From CAMTVQ01 sp947085255 (GTDB taxonomy: Bacteria; Bacteroidota; Bacteroidia; Sphingobacteriales; Sphingobacteriaceae): DNA of 64,000 nt. Every line of letters begins with the position of its first letter. The stretch's first letter is position 1. Positions 9,649 to 17,341 of the stretch are shown here, piece by piece. Where the stretch lies: NCBI GenBank assembly GCA_947085255.1, contig CAMTVQ010000004.1, positions 124,001 to 188,000 on the forward strand, in the 5' to 3' direction. The position numbers and the translations under genes are program-made. The notes below the pieces were generated by a model. The model saw only the letters and a list, made by a program, of their open reading frames with translations, was not told where the DNA came from and did no database searches.

Positions 9649-10311
9649 TTATAAACCAATAATAGACTTGCCTTTATCAGATTTAACCTCTCTACGCAAA
9701 TTCCCGATTTTGAGTCCAACTAAAACACCTGCTTCGGGATATTGATGCACATTTAGCTGAGAAGCAATGGTAAAACCAACAAATCTGGTAATCAACAAAT
9801 CAATACTCACGCGTGTATTTAATCCAGCGAGAATTCTATTTCGGTATTCATACTCATACGTAGTAGAGGAAAAAAAACCTCCTGTACTTTTGGTATCTGT
9901 TATTTCTCCTCTATAAAGACAATTGCCAACAACTAATCCCCCGCCTAAAGAAAGATTAAGGACATTATCAAATGATAAAATCTTGTACTGATAGGTTAGT
10001 GCCACATCATTTAACTCTTCCATTTGATTTGGAGGACTGACACCAAAAATATCACCTAATGTACCACTTGCACTACGCGCTAGAATAGTGTATTGATGTC
10101 GCTTATTAAATATCCCTGCTTCAATACCTGCACAAATTAGCCCATCATAACCATCATTGCGAGTTTTAATTTCCGATAATCCTCCAATATAAGGAGCGAT
10201 GTACCAGTATGTAGGTGATTGCGTCTTTACCTCTTCTACCTGAGCACTGCCTATATAAGGCAACAATATAAATGGAATAATTAGCAGTAGCTGTTTTTTA
10301 AAATGTATCAT
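9649..10311 (-). CDS. Putative outer-membrane beta-barrel protein of unknown function
   Basis: A 220-residue protein with an N-terminal signal peptide (a hydrophobic stretch of about 15 residues ending GSAQ). The rest has alternating short amphipathic strands, with repeated patterns such as LNLSLGGGLVVG and AGVLVGLKIG, as in small outer-membrane barrels. I do not recognise a specific family. It sits between sucB and lpd on the same strand but is separated from both neighbours by terminator-like hairpins, so it is probably an independent unit rather than a dehydrogenase component. The two flanking hairpins share the core AAGGTCG/CGACCTT. Confidence 0.7.
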   Translation of the reverse strand: MIHFKKQLLLIIPFILLPYIGSAQVEEVKTQSPTYWYIAPYIGGLSEIKTRNDGYDGLICAGIEAGIFNKRHQYTILARSASGTLGDIFGVSPPNQMEELNDVALTYQYKILSFDNVLNLSLGGGLVVGNCLYRGEITDTKSTGGFFSSTTYEYEYRNRILAGLNTRVSIDLLITRFVGFTIASQLNVHQYPEAGVLVGLKIGNLRREVKSDKGKSIIGL

Positions 10312-10368
10312 ATAGATAGATTTAGAGTATGTTATTCGAATTTACCTTTATTTTTTTGAAAAAAAAAT

Positions 10369-10401
10369 AAGGTCGACGAGAATATTAATCTCATCGACCT
10401 T
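10369..10401 (-). terminator. Terminator after the zeta-toxin-like gene
   Basis: 12-base arms (10369-10380 and 10390-10401) with a 9-base loop. The single imperfect pair becomes a U-G wobble only on the minus-strand RNA, and on that strand the stem is followed by a long T run (complement of 10361-10367). Both facts point to the gene at 10432-10749. Confidence 0.85.
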
Positions 10402-10431
10402 AAAATCAAAGCCTTTAATCTATAACGACCC

Positions 10432-10749
10432 TTAAATTTTTGCAGGTGGAATTTCAGAAGCAGAGATATAAACAACTTTATTATCTTTCCATACAGGAAT
10501 AGCTGCTCCTTCTTTGCGATATTTTTCTACAGTTTTTGCAAAGGCTGTCTGCAATCCTAAATCAATTTTCTTTAATAATAATCGTCCAGCTTGAATGGCT
10601 ACTCCTTCTACATTAAATGGGGATAATCCTGCAGCAATTGCATCAGCATTTACATACTCCTTACAGTTTAAAAAATTCGGCAAAAGCTCTAAGGCTGCCG
10701 TCGTTTTTCCTGCACCATTGGGACCTCCTATTACATATAAGATTGGCAT
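10432..10749 (-). CDS. Zeta-toxin-like P-loop protein with an internal deletion (probable remnant)
   Basis: The 105-residue product starts like the zeta-toxin-like ATPases of Bacteroidota: GGPNGAGKTTAALELLP (Walker A, about 8-24), then VNADAIAAGLSPF. Those proteins are usually about 190-200 residues. Here the sequence jumps near residue 65 from the helix after the second motif (AGRLLLKKI) to a C-terminal tail (EKYRKEGAAIPVWKDNKVVY). The central segment, including the FETT-type strand and the basic substrate-binding region, is absent. Both joined parts remain in frame. It is probably an inactive remnant, although a small nucleotide-binding protein cannot be excluded. No antitoxin gene is adjacent. 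Confidence 0.65.
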   Translation of the reverse strand: MPILYVIGGPNGAGKTTAALELLPNFLNCKEYVNADAIAAGLSPFNVEGVAIQAGRLLLKKIDLGLQTAFAKTVEKYRKEGAAIPVWKDNKVVYISASEIPPAKI

Positions 10750-10754
10750 AAAAA

Positions 10755-10762
10755 CAAATATA
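10755..10762 (-). promoter_or_regulatory. Candidate -7 element (TATATTTG) for the zeta-like gene
   Basis: On the minus strand TATATTTG ends 5 bases before the ATG at 10749, which would make the transcript nearly leaderless. It overlaps the base of the sucB terminator stem, so it may be chance in AT-rich sequence. Confidence 0.3.
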
Positions 10763-10800
10763 AACGTCCAAGGCTTTTAACAACCTTGGACGTTTATATT
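10757..10800 (-). terminator. sucB terminator
   Basis: Perfect 17-base arms (10757-10773 and 10784-10800) with a 10-base loop. The stem begins inside the sucB stop codon and is followed on the minus strand by TGTTTTTAT. Confidence 0.85.
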
Positions 10801-11995
10801 ATACTCCCAACAACAATCTGCTTGGATCTTCTAAGTATTGTTTCACTTTTACCAAGAATCCTACAGATTCTCTACCATCAATAATACGATGATCATATGA
10901 TAAGGCTACGTACATAATTGGACGCACTACAATTTCTCCATTAATTACCACTGCGCGTTCCACAATATTGTGCATTCCTAAAATAGCCGATTGTGGTGCA
11001 TTAATAATTGGCGTAGAAAGCATAGAACCAAACACTCCACCATTTGTAATGGTAAAAGTACCGCCTGTCATTTCTTCAATCGTCAATTTATTATCGCGTG
11101 CCTTACCCGCTAAAGTCATTACTTCTCTTTCGATATCAGCTAACCCCAGCGCATTAGCATTGCGGATAACCGGAACTACTAATCCTTTAGGTGCAGAAAC
11201 CGCGATTGATACATCAGTGTAATCGTGGTATACAATCTCTTCTCCGTCAATCATTGCATTTACGGAAGGGAATTCTTTTAACGCCTCGCATACTGCTTTG
11301 GTAAAGAATGACATAAAACCTAAGCCAACGCCATGCTTTTCCTTGAATTTATCTTTGTATTTATTACGCAAATCCATGATAGGCTTCATATCTACTTCAT
11401 TGAAAGTAGTCAACATCGCCGTTTCATTTTTTACTGCAACCAAACGCTTAGAAACTGTTTTGCGAAGATTAGACATTTTTTCTCTGCGGATATTTCGGTT
11501 GCCGGTTGCCGGTTGCGTGTTTCCTGTTGCCGATTGCCCGTTGCCAGTTACTGGTTTTGCATTTGCAGCTACTGCATCTTCTTTTGTGATTCTACCTCCA
11601 GTACCAGTACCGTTAACCGCATTGGCATCTACTCCTTTTTCAGCTAATATTTTAGAGGCTGCCGGTGATGCATGACCTTTTGCATAGTCGGATGACACTG
11701 CTGCTGGCTGAGCATTGGCAACAACAGTCGCTTTTGCTTCTGTTTTTGCAGCAGGTGCCCCTGATGGATCGATGCTACAAACTACAGCTCCTACCGGCAC
11801 TGTATCTCCTTCAGCTGCTTTTGTTTTTAATACTCCTGCCTTTTCAGCAGTCAATTCAAAAGTTGCTTTATCAGATTCCAACTCGGCAATAACTTCGTCC
11901 ATTTCTACAAAGTCGCCATCGTTTTTAATCCAACGTGATAGGGTTACTTCACTGATGGATTCTCCTACTGCCGGAATTTTAATATCTAATGCCAT
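10799..11995 (-). CDS. sucB: 2-oxoglutarate dehydrogenase E2, dihydrolipoyl succinyltransferase
   Basis: A 398-residue core enzyme of the 2-oxoglutarate dehydrogenase complex (EC 2.3.1.61), which transfers succinyl from the lipoyl arm to CoA in the TCA cycle. The N-terminal lipoyl domain (1 to about 75) has the attachment Lys43 in ESDKATFE. A peripheral-subunit-binding domain (about 108-143: ASPAASKILAEKG, TGTGGRITKEDA) precedes a linker. The catalytic domain ends with SYDHRIIDGRES, giving His368 and Asp372. The linker at about 147-167 is three 7-residue repeats encoded by a 7-bp tandem repeat. It lies 39 bp downstream of sucA on the same strand and is closed by a strong terminator. Confidence 0.97.
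   Translation of the reverse strand: MALDIKIPAVGESISEVTLSRWIKNDGDFVEMDEVIAELESDKATFELTAEKAGVLKTKAAEGDTVPVGAVVCSIDPSGAPAAKTEAKATVVANAQPAAVSSDYAKGHASPAASKILAEKGVDANAVNGTGTGGRITKEDAVAANAKPVTGNGQSATGNTQPATGNRNIRREKMSNLRKTVSKRLVAVKNETAMLTTFNEVDMKPIMDLRNKYKDKFKEKHGVGLGFMSFFTKAVCEALKEFPSVNAMIDGEEIVYHDYTDVSIAVSAPKGLVVPVIRNANALGLADIEREVMTLAGKARDNKLTIEEMTGGTFTITNGGVFGSMLSTPIINAPQSAILGMHNIVERAVVINGEIVVRPIMYVALSYDHRIIDGRESVGFLVKVKQYLEDPSRLLLGV
11496..11554. repeat. Heptanucleotide tandem repeat inside sucB
   Basis: On the plus strand the unit TTGCCGG occurs about eight times in register from 11499 (units at 11499, 11506, 11513, 11520, 11527, 11534, 11541, 11548). The first two are perfect, the others degenerate. 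Because 7 is not a multiple of 3, three units encode seven residues, giving the protein repeat PVTGNGQ / SATGNTQ / PATGNRN in the E2 linker. Gain or loss of one unit would frameshift sucB before its catalytic domain. Confidence 0.85.
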
Positions 11996-12034
11996 ATATA
12001 TAAATTATAAATGAGGTTACCCTCTGTTATGCTG

Positions 12035-14788
12035 TTACTTTTTACTTTTTACTTCTTCCTTTTTAGCTTCTAATTCAAAAGCTGTATTTATAATGTACTG
12101 TTGCTGACTGGCATGTTGTTTACCATAACCAGTAGCCGGACTGCTTGCTTCCTTACGAGAGATTACAGACAATCCATACGTACTTAATTTACGCATGATA
12201 AACGGCCAAGCACCCATATTACATGGTTCTTCTTGTACCCATACCAATTCGGCATTTTTATATTTAGCAACAATAGCATCTATCTGCTTAAGAGGTAATG
12301 GATATACTTGTTCTACACGAACAATAGCTACATCCTTACATTTATCCGCTTGTTGCTTATTCAATAAATCGTAATACACTTTTCCGGTACAGAATAACAC
12401 ACGTTTTACATCGGCTGCCTTTACAAAAGTATCATCAATTACTTCCTTAAATCCACCGTTGGTGAAGTCTTCAATGCTGCTTACACATTGCGGGAAACGC
12501 AATAAGCTTTTGGGTGTAAAGCATACCAATGGTTTACGATAATCAGTTTTCAATTGACGACGCAATACGTGGAACTGATTAGCAGGTGTAGTACAATTTA
12601 CAATCTGCATATTGTTTTCAGCACAAAGCTCCAAGAAACGTTCCATACGTGCTGATGAGTGTTCCGGACCTTGACCTTCATAACCATGTGGCAATAGCAT
12701 TACCAAACCATTTGAACGACGCCATTTGGTTTCAGCACTAGCTATAAACTGATCGATAACGATTTGCGCACCATTACCAAAATCGCCAAACTGTGCTTCC
12801 CAAATAATCAATGCATTAGGACTTGCCATAGCATAACCATATTCGAAACCTAATACCCCATACTCAGATAAGTGCGAGTTGTAGATATAGAATTTAGCTT
12901 TATCCGTGATATGCTCTAATGGGATATACTCTTCTTCTGAGTCCTCTAGTTTAACCACTGCGTGACGATGCGAAAACGTACCACGCTCCACATCCTGTCC
13001 ACTCAAACGTACGGTATGACCTTCTGCCAATAAAGTAGCATACGCCAATAACTCGCCCATCGCCCAATCCAAAGACTTACCATCTTTAAGCATTTGACTA
13101 CGCTCAGAAAATAACTTTTGTATCTTTTTAAGGAAGGGTTGTCCTTCAGGCAAAGTGGTTAAAATCTCGCCTACTCTTTTTAATTCTTTTTCAGTAACAG
13201 CTGTTTTAATAGAAGAATCAAAATCTTTATCTGTTGCAAAACGAAGATCTTTCCAGGTACCTTCAAACAACTGTTTTACAGAAGCTACCTTATCCGCTTC
13301 TTTTACTTCGTTTAAACGCTCTTGCAATAAGGCTCTAAATTCTTTTTCCAGTTCTTTTGCTACTTCTGTAGTAATAGAACCTTCGGCGATCAGTTTTTGG
13401 CTATAAATTTCTCTTGGATTTGGATGCTTTTCGATAGCCTTGTATAGCAATGGCTGTGTAAAACGAGGCTCATCACTTTCGTTATGACCAAAACGACGGT
13501 AGCATAAAATATCGATAAACACATCGTTATGAAAAGCCTGACGATATTCCATCGCCATTTTAATCGCATACACCAATGCTTCAGGATCGTCTCCATTCAC
13601 GTGGAATACAGGAGAAAGTGTTACTTTAGCAATATCCGTACAATACGTACTTGAACGGGCATCCTTAAAGTTAGTGGTAAAACCAATTTGGTTATTGATT
13701 ACCAAATGAATCGTTCCACCCGTTTTATATCCATCCAATTTTTCCATTTGGATTACCTCGTATACAATCCCTTGACCTGCGATAGAAGCATCACCATGGA
13801 TTAGAATAGGAGCTATTTTTTGATAATTGTTGTCGTACTTCTTATCTATTTTAGCACGTACCATTCCTTCTACTAATGGATCTACCGCCTCTAAGTGCGA
13901 AGGGTTTGGAGAAAGACTTAGATGTACATTTTTACCAGTTGACGTTTTTACATCTGTAGAGTAACCCATGTGGTATTTCACATCACCACCAAAAGGATCA
14001 TTCTCATCATAATGTTTACCCTCAAACTCGCTAAATATCTCTTTATAGGTTTTTTGCATGATATTGGCCAACACATTTAAGCGACCACGATGCGCCATTC
14101 CTATAATAAACTCTTCGATTCCTAAATCAGCGCCTTTTTCAATTACTGCATCTAAAGCTGGAATAAGACTCTCTGCTCCTTCTAATGAGAAACGTTTTTG
14201 ACCTAAAAATTTAGTGCCTAAAAAGCTTTCGAAAACAACCGCTTGGTTTAATTTAGAAAGGATACGTCTCTTCTCTTCCAATGAAAAGTTAGGCGTATTG
14301 TGCTGACTTTCCATACGGCTTTGCAGCCAGTTGATTTTTTCAGGATTGCGGATATATCTAAACTCAGCACCTATCGATTGACAATAGGTTTGCTCTACTA
14401 AAGCAACAATATCACGTAATTTAGCAGGACCAATTCCTAACTCTACACCAGCATTAAATACGGTATCTAAATCGGCATCATTTAGACCGAAAGTAGATAA
14501 CTCTTTGCCTGGGTAATACGGACGACGCTCGCGCACCGGATTAGTTTTGGTAAACAAGTGTCCCCTGTTGCGGTAGCCATCTATTAATGCTATTACTTTT
14601 AATTCTTTATCAAATTGTTGAGAATCACCAATAGCAGTTGCCCCGCCATGAAATTTTGCGGCTAACTCATAGCCTTCAAAAAATTTTTGCCAGCCATAAT
14701 CAACTGATGTTGCATCTGCTTTATATGCCTCGTATAGTGATTCGATGTATGCTGGATTAGCATTGCTCAAATAGGACGTATCTGCCAT
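12035..14788 (-). CDS. sucA: 2-oxoglutarate dehydrogenase E1 (thiamine diphosphate-dependent)
   Basis: A 917-residue E1 component (EC 1.2.4.2), decarboxylating 2-oxoglutarate and succinylating the E2 lipoyl group. The N-terminus (SYLSNANPAYIESLYEAYK) is the family's E2-binding segment. GMAHRGRLNVLANI, the GDASIAGQGIVYE region and VINNQIGFTT belong to the thiamine diphosphate domain. GQDVERGTFSHRHAV marks the transketolase-like pyrimidine domain. Length is normal for OdhA/SucA. It is the first gene of the sucA-sucB unit. A GATATTTG sequence on the minus strand (14816 to 14809), close to the -7 consensus, could be the promoter. The TonB-dependent receptor gene is divergent. Confidence 0.97.
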   Translation of the reverse strand: MADTSYLSNANPAYIESLYEAYKADATSVDYGWQKFFEGYELAAKFHGGATAIGDSQQFDKELKVIALIDGYRNRGHLFTKTNPVRERRPYYPGKELSTFGLNDADLDTVFNAGVELGIGPAKLRDIVALVEQTYCQSIGAEFRYIRNPEKINWLQSRMESQHNTPNFSLEEKRRILSKLNQAVVFESFLGTKFLGQKRFSLEGAESLIPALDAVIEKGADLGIEEFIIGMAHRGRLNVLANIMQKTYKEIFSEFEGKHYDENDPFGGDVKYHMGYSTDVKTSTGKNVHLSLSPNPSHLEAVDPLVEGMVRAKIDKKYDNNYQKIAPILIHGDASIAGQGIVYEVIQMEKLDGYKTGGTIHLVINNQIGFTTNFKDARSSTYCTDIAKVTLSPVFHVNGDDPEALVYAIKMAMEYRQAFHNDVFIDILCYRRFGHNESDEPRFTQPLLYKAIEKHPNPREIYSQKLIAEGSITTEVAKELEKEFRALLQERLNEVKEADKVASVKQLFEGTWKDLRFATDKDFDSSIKTAVTEKELKRVGEILTTLPEGQPFLKKIQKLFSERSQMLKDGKSLDWAMGELLAYATLLAEGHTVRLSGQDVERGTFSHRHAVVKLEDSEEEYIPLEHITDKAKFYIYNSHLSEYGVLGFEYGYAMASPNALIIWEAQFGDFGNGAQIVIDQFIASAETKWRRSNGLVMLLPHGYEGQGPEHSSARMERFLELCAENNMQIVNCTTPANQFHVLRRQLKTDYRKPLVCFTPKSLLRFPQCVSSIEDFTNGGFKEVIDDTFVKAADVKRVLFCTGKVYYDLLNKQQADKCKDVAIVRVEQVYPLPLKQIDAIVAKYKNAELVWVQEEPCNMGAWPFIMRKLSTYGLSVISRKEASSPATGYGKQHASQQQYIINTAFELEAKKEEVKSKK

Positions 14789-14918
14789 TCTATCTCTTAA
14801 ATATGGGCAAATATCTGATTTTATACTGAAAAAAATAGTATCTTTTAATTAAACTGAGTCATTACCACAATTAATTAAATCTTACTTAAGCCGCTATCAA
14901 AAAAATTGCTTTATTTCT

Positions 14919-14926
14919 TATCTTCG
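14919..14926 (+). promoter_or_regulatory. Candidate -7 element for the receptor gene at 14933
   Basis: TATCTTCG differs from TAnnTTTG at one base and ends 6 bases before the ATG at 14933, predicting a leaderless or very short leader. No good -33 TTG is seen at the usual distance. Confidence 0.3.
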
Positions 14927-14932
14927 CCACCT

Positions 14933-17227
14933 ATGCGTTTTTTACTACTTCTACTTGTGGGCGTGTGTGTAAGCTGCTTAAGTGTGGCTCAAACCGCCGA
15001 AATACGTGGTTTTGTCTATTTAAAGACAACCGGAGAACCTGCTATTTTTACCAATGTGTACTTAAAGGGTACTACCTTAGCCGCAAAAACGGATGTAAAT
15101 GGGTTTTACTCCATCACCAAAATTACTGCCGGAAGCTATACCTTATTATCTACTGGCTTGGGGTATGATACTGCAACTGCAAAAATCAGCATAAAAGACG
15201 CGGAGAAACTCACAAAAAACCTCTATTTAAACGAGGCATCGGTAAATTTAAATACTGTAGATATAAATAGCGAGCGCACAGAAGCGCTTACAGATGTGCG
15301 TATTTCTACTACCAAAATAAGTCCAAAACAAATAAATCAGATTCCCTCAGTAGGCGGGCAACCCGACTTGGCGCAGTACCTGCAAGTGTTACCGGGCGTA
15401 GTTTTTACTGGCGATCAAGGTGGGCAATTATACATACGCGGAGGTGCCCCTATACAAAACAAAGTAATTATGGACGGGATGGTTATTTACAACCCGTTTC
15501 ACTCCATCGGTTTATTTTCGGTGTTCGATGTAGACGTAATTCGTAATGTGGATGTATATACAGGCGGTTTTAATGCCGAATATGGCGGACGCGTATCTGC
15601 TATTATGGATATTACGACCCGTGATGGGAATAAAAAACGCTTTTCGGGCAAGGCATCCGCAAGTCCGTTTATAAGTAGAGTAGTTCTTGAAGGCCCGCTG
15701 AATCGTTATGAAGAAGGAAAAACATCAAGTTCTTTTATCGTAACAGGAAAAACATCCTATATAGACCAAAGCGCTAAAACTATTTACAAATACGCCGACA
15801 AAGATGGTTTGCCCTATACCTTTACCGATTTATACGGAAAAGTATCTATAAACGGTAGTAATGGAAATAAAGTAAACCTTTTTGGCTTTAATTTTACAGA
15901 TAAAGTAGCCTATTTTTCGCCAGCCACGCTGAGTTGGACCTCACGTGGATTTGGTACCAATGTGGTACTCGTTCCGCCCAGCTCTTCGGCACTTATTAGT
16001 GGTAATTTTGCCTACTCCGACTACAGCACCGCATTGAAAGAGAGCAGCGGAAAACCACGTAAGAGTGGCATAGGTGGCTTTAATGCCGGACTTAACTTTG
16101 CTTACTTTTTTGGTAATGATGAACTAAAATACGGAGTAGAATTACTCGGATTTAGAACCGATTTTTCGTTTACCAATGCTGCCAATGTAAATATCAGTCA
16201 AGAAACGTTTACTACCGAAATTGCAGGTTTTGCACGGTATAAATACGTATCAGGGTTATTGGTGGTAGAACCCAGCTTTAGAGCACATTACTATGCATCG
16301 TTAAGTGAACTATCACCTGAACCACGATTGGGTATTAAATATTTGTTTACCGAAAGAGCACGTTTAAAAATTGCAGCAGGATTGTACAGCCAAAACTTAC
16401 TAAGTGCTACCAGTGATAGAGATGTAGTAAACTTGTTTTATGGCTTTTTATCGGCACCCGAAAACTTACCCAAACAATTTGATGGCAAAGACGTAACCTC
16501 TGCCCTACAAAAAGCACAACACGTTATTGCTGGGGTAGAGTATGACATTACACGTAACTTTACTATAAATATAGAGGGGTATATCAAATACTTCAATCAG
16601 CTTACATCTATAAATCGTGATAAGATATACGACGACAATGTTAACAATGCCTCAAAACCTGATTTTCAGAAAAAAGATTTTGTAATAGAAACGGGTATTG
16701 CAAAAGGAGCAGATGCTGTATTGAAATACGAAAACCGACAATTATATGTATGGCTAGTGTACTCCTTAGCCTATGTGGATTGTTATGATGGTATACGTCG
16801 CTATAATCCGCATTACGACCGCAGACATACTGTAAATTTAGTTACCTCCTATAAATTTGGAAAGAATAAGAGCTGGGAAGCCGATGTGCGTTGGAATTTT
16901 GGTTCGGGTTTTCCGTTTACAAAAACACAAGGTTTTTATGAAAAAAATGATTTTTCGGAGGGAATAAATACCAATTATACTACATCAAACGGCGAATTAT
17001 CATTAATATATGCTGAACTTAACGGAGGGCGTTTGCCTTATTACCATCGCCTAGATATAGGCTTGAAAAAGAAATGGAAGTTTGGTAAGTATTTGGAGGT
17101 AGAAGCCGTAACGGGTGCAACCAATGTATATAATCGAGAGAATATTTTTTACTTCGATAGGATACGTTATACACGCAAAAATCAGTTGCCAATACTACCT
17201 ACTGCAGGGATAAATATCAGTTTTTAG
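14933..17227 (+). CDS. TonB-dependent receptor with carboxypeptidase-like N-terminal domain
   Basis: An outer-membrane receptor of 764 residues from the ATG at 14933, which begins a clear signal peptide (MRFLLLLLVGVCVSC...VAQ). An in-frame TTG 27 bp upstream would put charged-poor extra residues before it and is less likely. A carboxypeptidase-like regulatory domain (about 24-105: EIRGFVYLKTTGEPA, VNGFYSITKITAGSY) is followed by a plug (about 130-235, with QLYIRGGAPIQNKVIMDG and GGFNAEYGGRVSAIMDITT) and a beta-barrel that ends in an aromatic-rich final strand (AGINISF). Substrate unknown. It is a single gene; the next gene is 114 bp away. Confidence 0.9.
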   Translation: MRFLLLLLVGVCVSCLSVAQTAEIRGFVYLKTTGEPAIFTNVYLKGTTLAAKTDVNGFYSITKITAGSYTLLSTGLGYDTATAKISIKDAEKLTKNLYLNEASVNLNTVDINSERTEALTDVRISTTKISPKQINQIPSVGGQPDLAQYLQVLPGVVFTGDQGGQLYIRGGAPIQNKVIMDGMVIYNPFHSIGLFSVFDVDVIRNVDVYTGGFNAEYGGRVSAIMDITTRDGNKKRFSGKASASPFISRVVLEGPLNRYEEGKTSSSFIVTGKTSYIDQSAKTIYKYADKDGLPYTFTDLYGKVSINGSNGNKVNLFGFNFTDKVAYFSPATLSWTSRGFGTNVVLVPPSSSALISGNFAYSDYSTALKESSGKPRKSGIGGFNAGLNFAYFFGNDELKYGVELLGFRTDFSFTNAANVNISQETFTTEIAGFARYKYVSGLLVVEPSFRAHYYASLSELSPEPRLGIKYLFTERARLKIAAGLYSQNLLSATSDRDVVNLFYGFLSAPENLPKQFDGKDVTSALQKAQHVIAGVEYDITRNFTINIEGYIKYFNQLTSINRDKIYDDNVNNASKPDFQKKDFVIETGIAKGADAVLKYENRQLYVWLVYSLAYVDCYDGIRRYNPHYDRRHTVNLVTSYKFGKNKSWEADVRWNFGSGFPFTKTQGFYEKNDFSEGINTNYTTSNGELSLIYAELNGGRLPYYHRLDIGLKKKWKFGKYLEVEAVTGATNVYNRENIFYFDRIRYTRKNQLPILPTAGINISF

Positions 17228-17282
17228 CATTTGTGGAAAGTTTGTAATGCACAAGACTTGTGGCTTTACTTACTTTTATTGC

Positions 17283-17315
17283 ACCTAAGTGTGTGCCAAC
17301 TATGCATACTTAGGT
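17283..17315. repeat. Inverted repeat between the receptor and TPR genes
   Basis: ACCTAAGT (17283-17290) and ACTTAGGT (17308-17315) are exact complements separated by 17 bases, in the 114-bp gap before the envelope operon. There is no U-run after it, so it is not an obvious terminator; an operator or leader hairpin is possible. Confidence 0.35.
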
Positions 17316-17341
17316 AAAAACAAAGCTTTTTACTCACAACG

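Noticed and set aside
10432..10749. Active toxin-antitoxin pair
   Set aside because: Only a shortened zeta-like frame is present and no antitoxin gene lies beside it.
9587..10800. Three hairpins in 1.2 kb as a CRISPR array or mobile inverted-repeat element
   Set aside because: There are only three, with different stems, each directly after a gene end; they behave as terminators. No regular spacers or cas genes.
11333..11892. Plus-strand ORFs over sucB
   Set aside because: Shadows of the E2 frame, containing Leu/Gln- or Phe/Cys-biased strings; no support.
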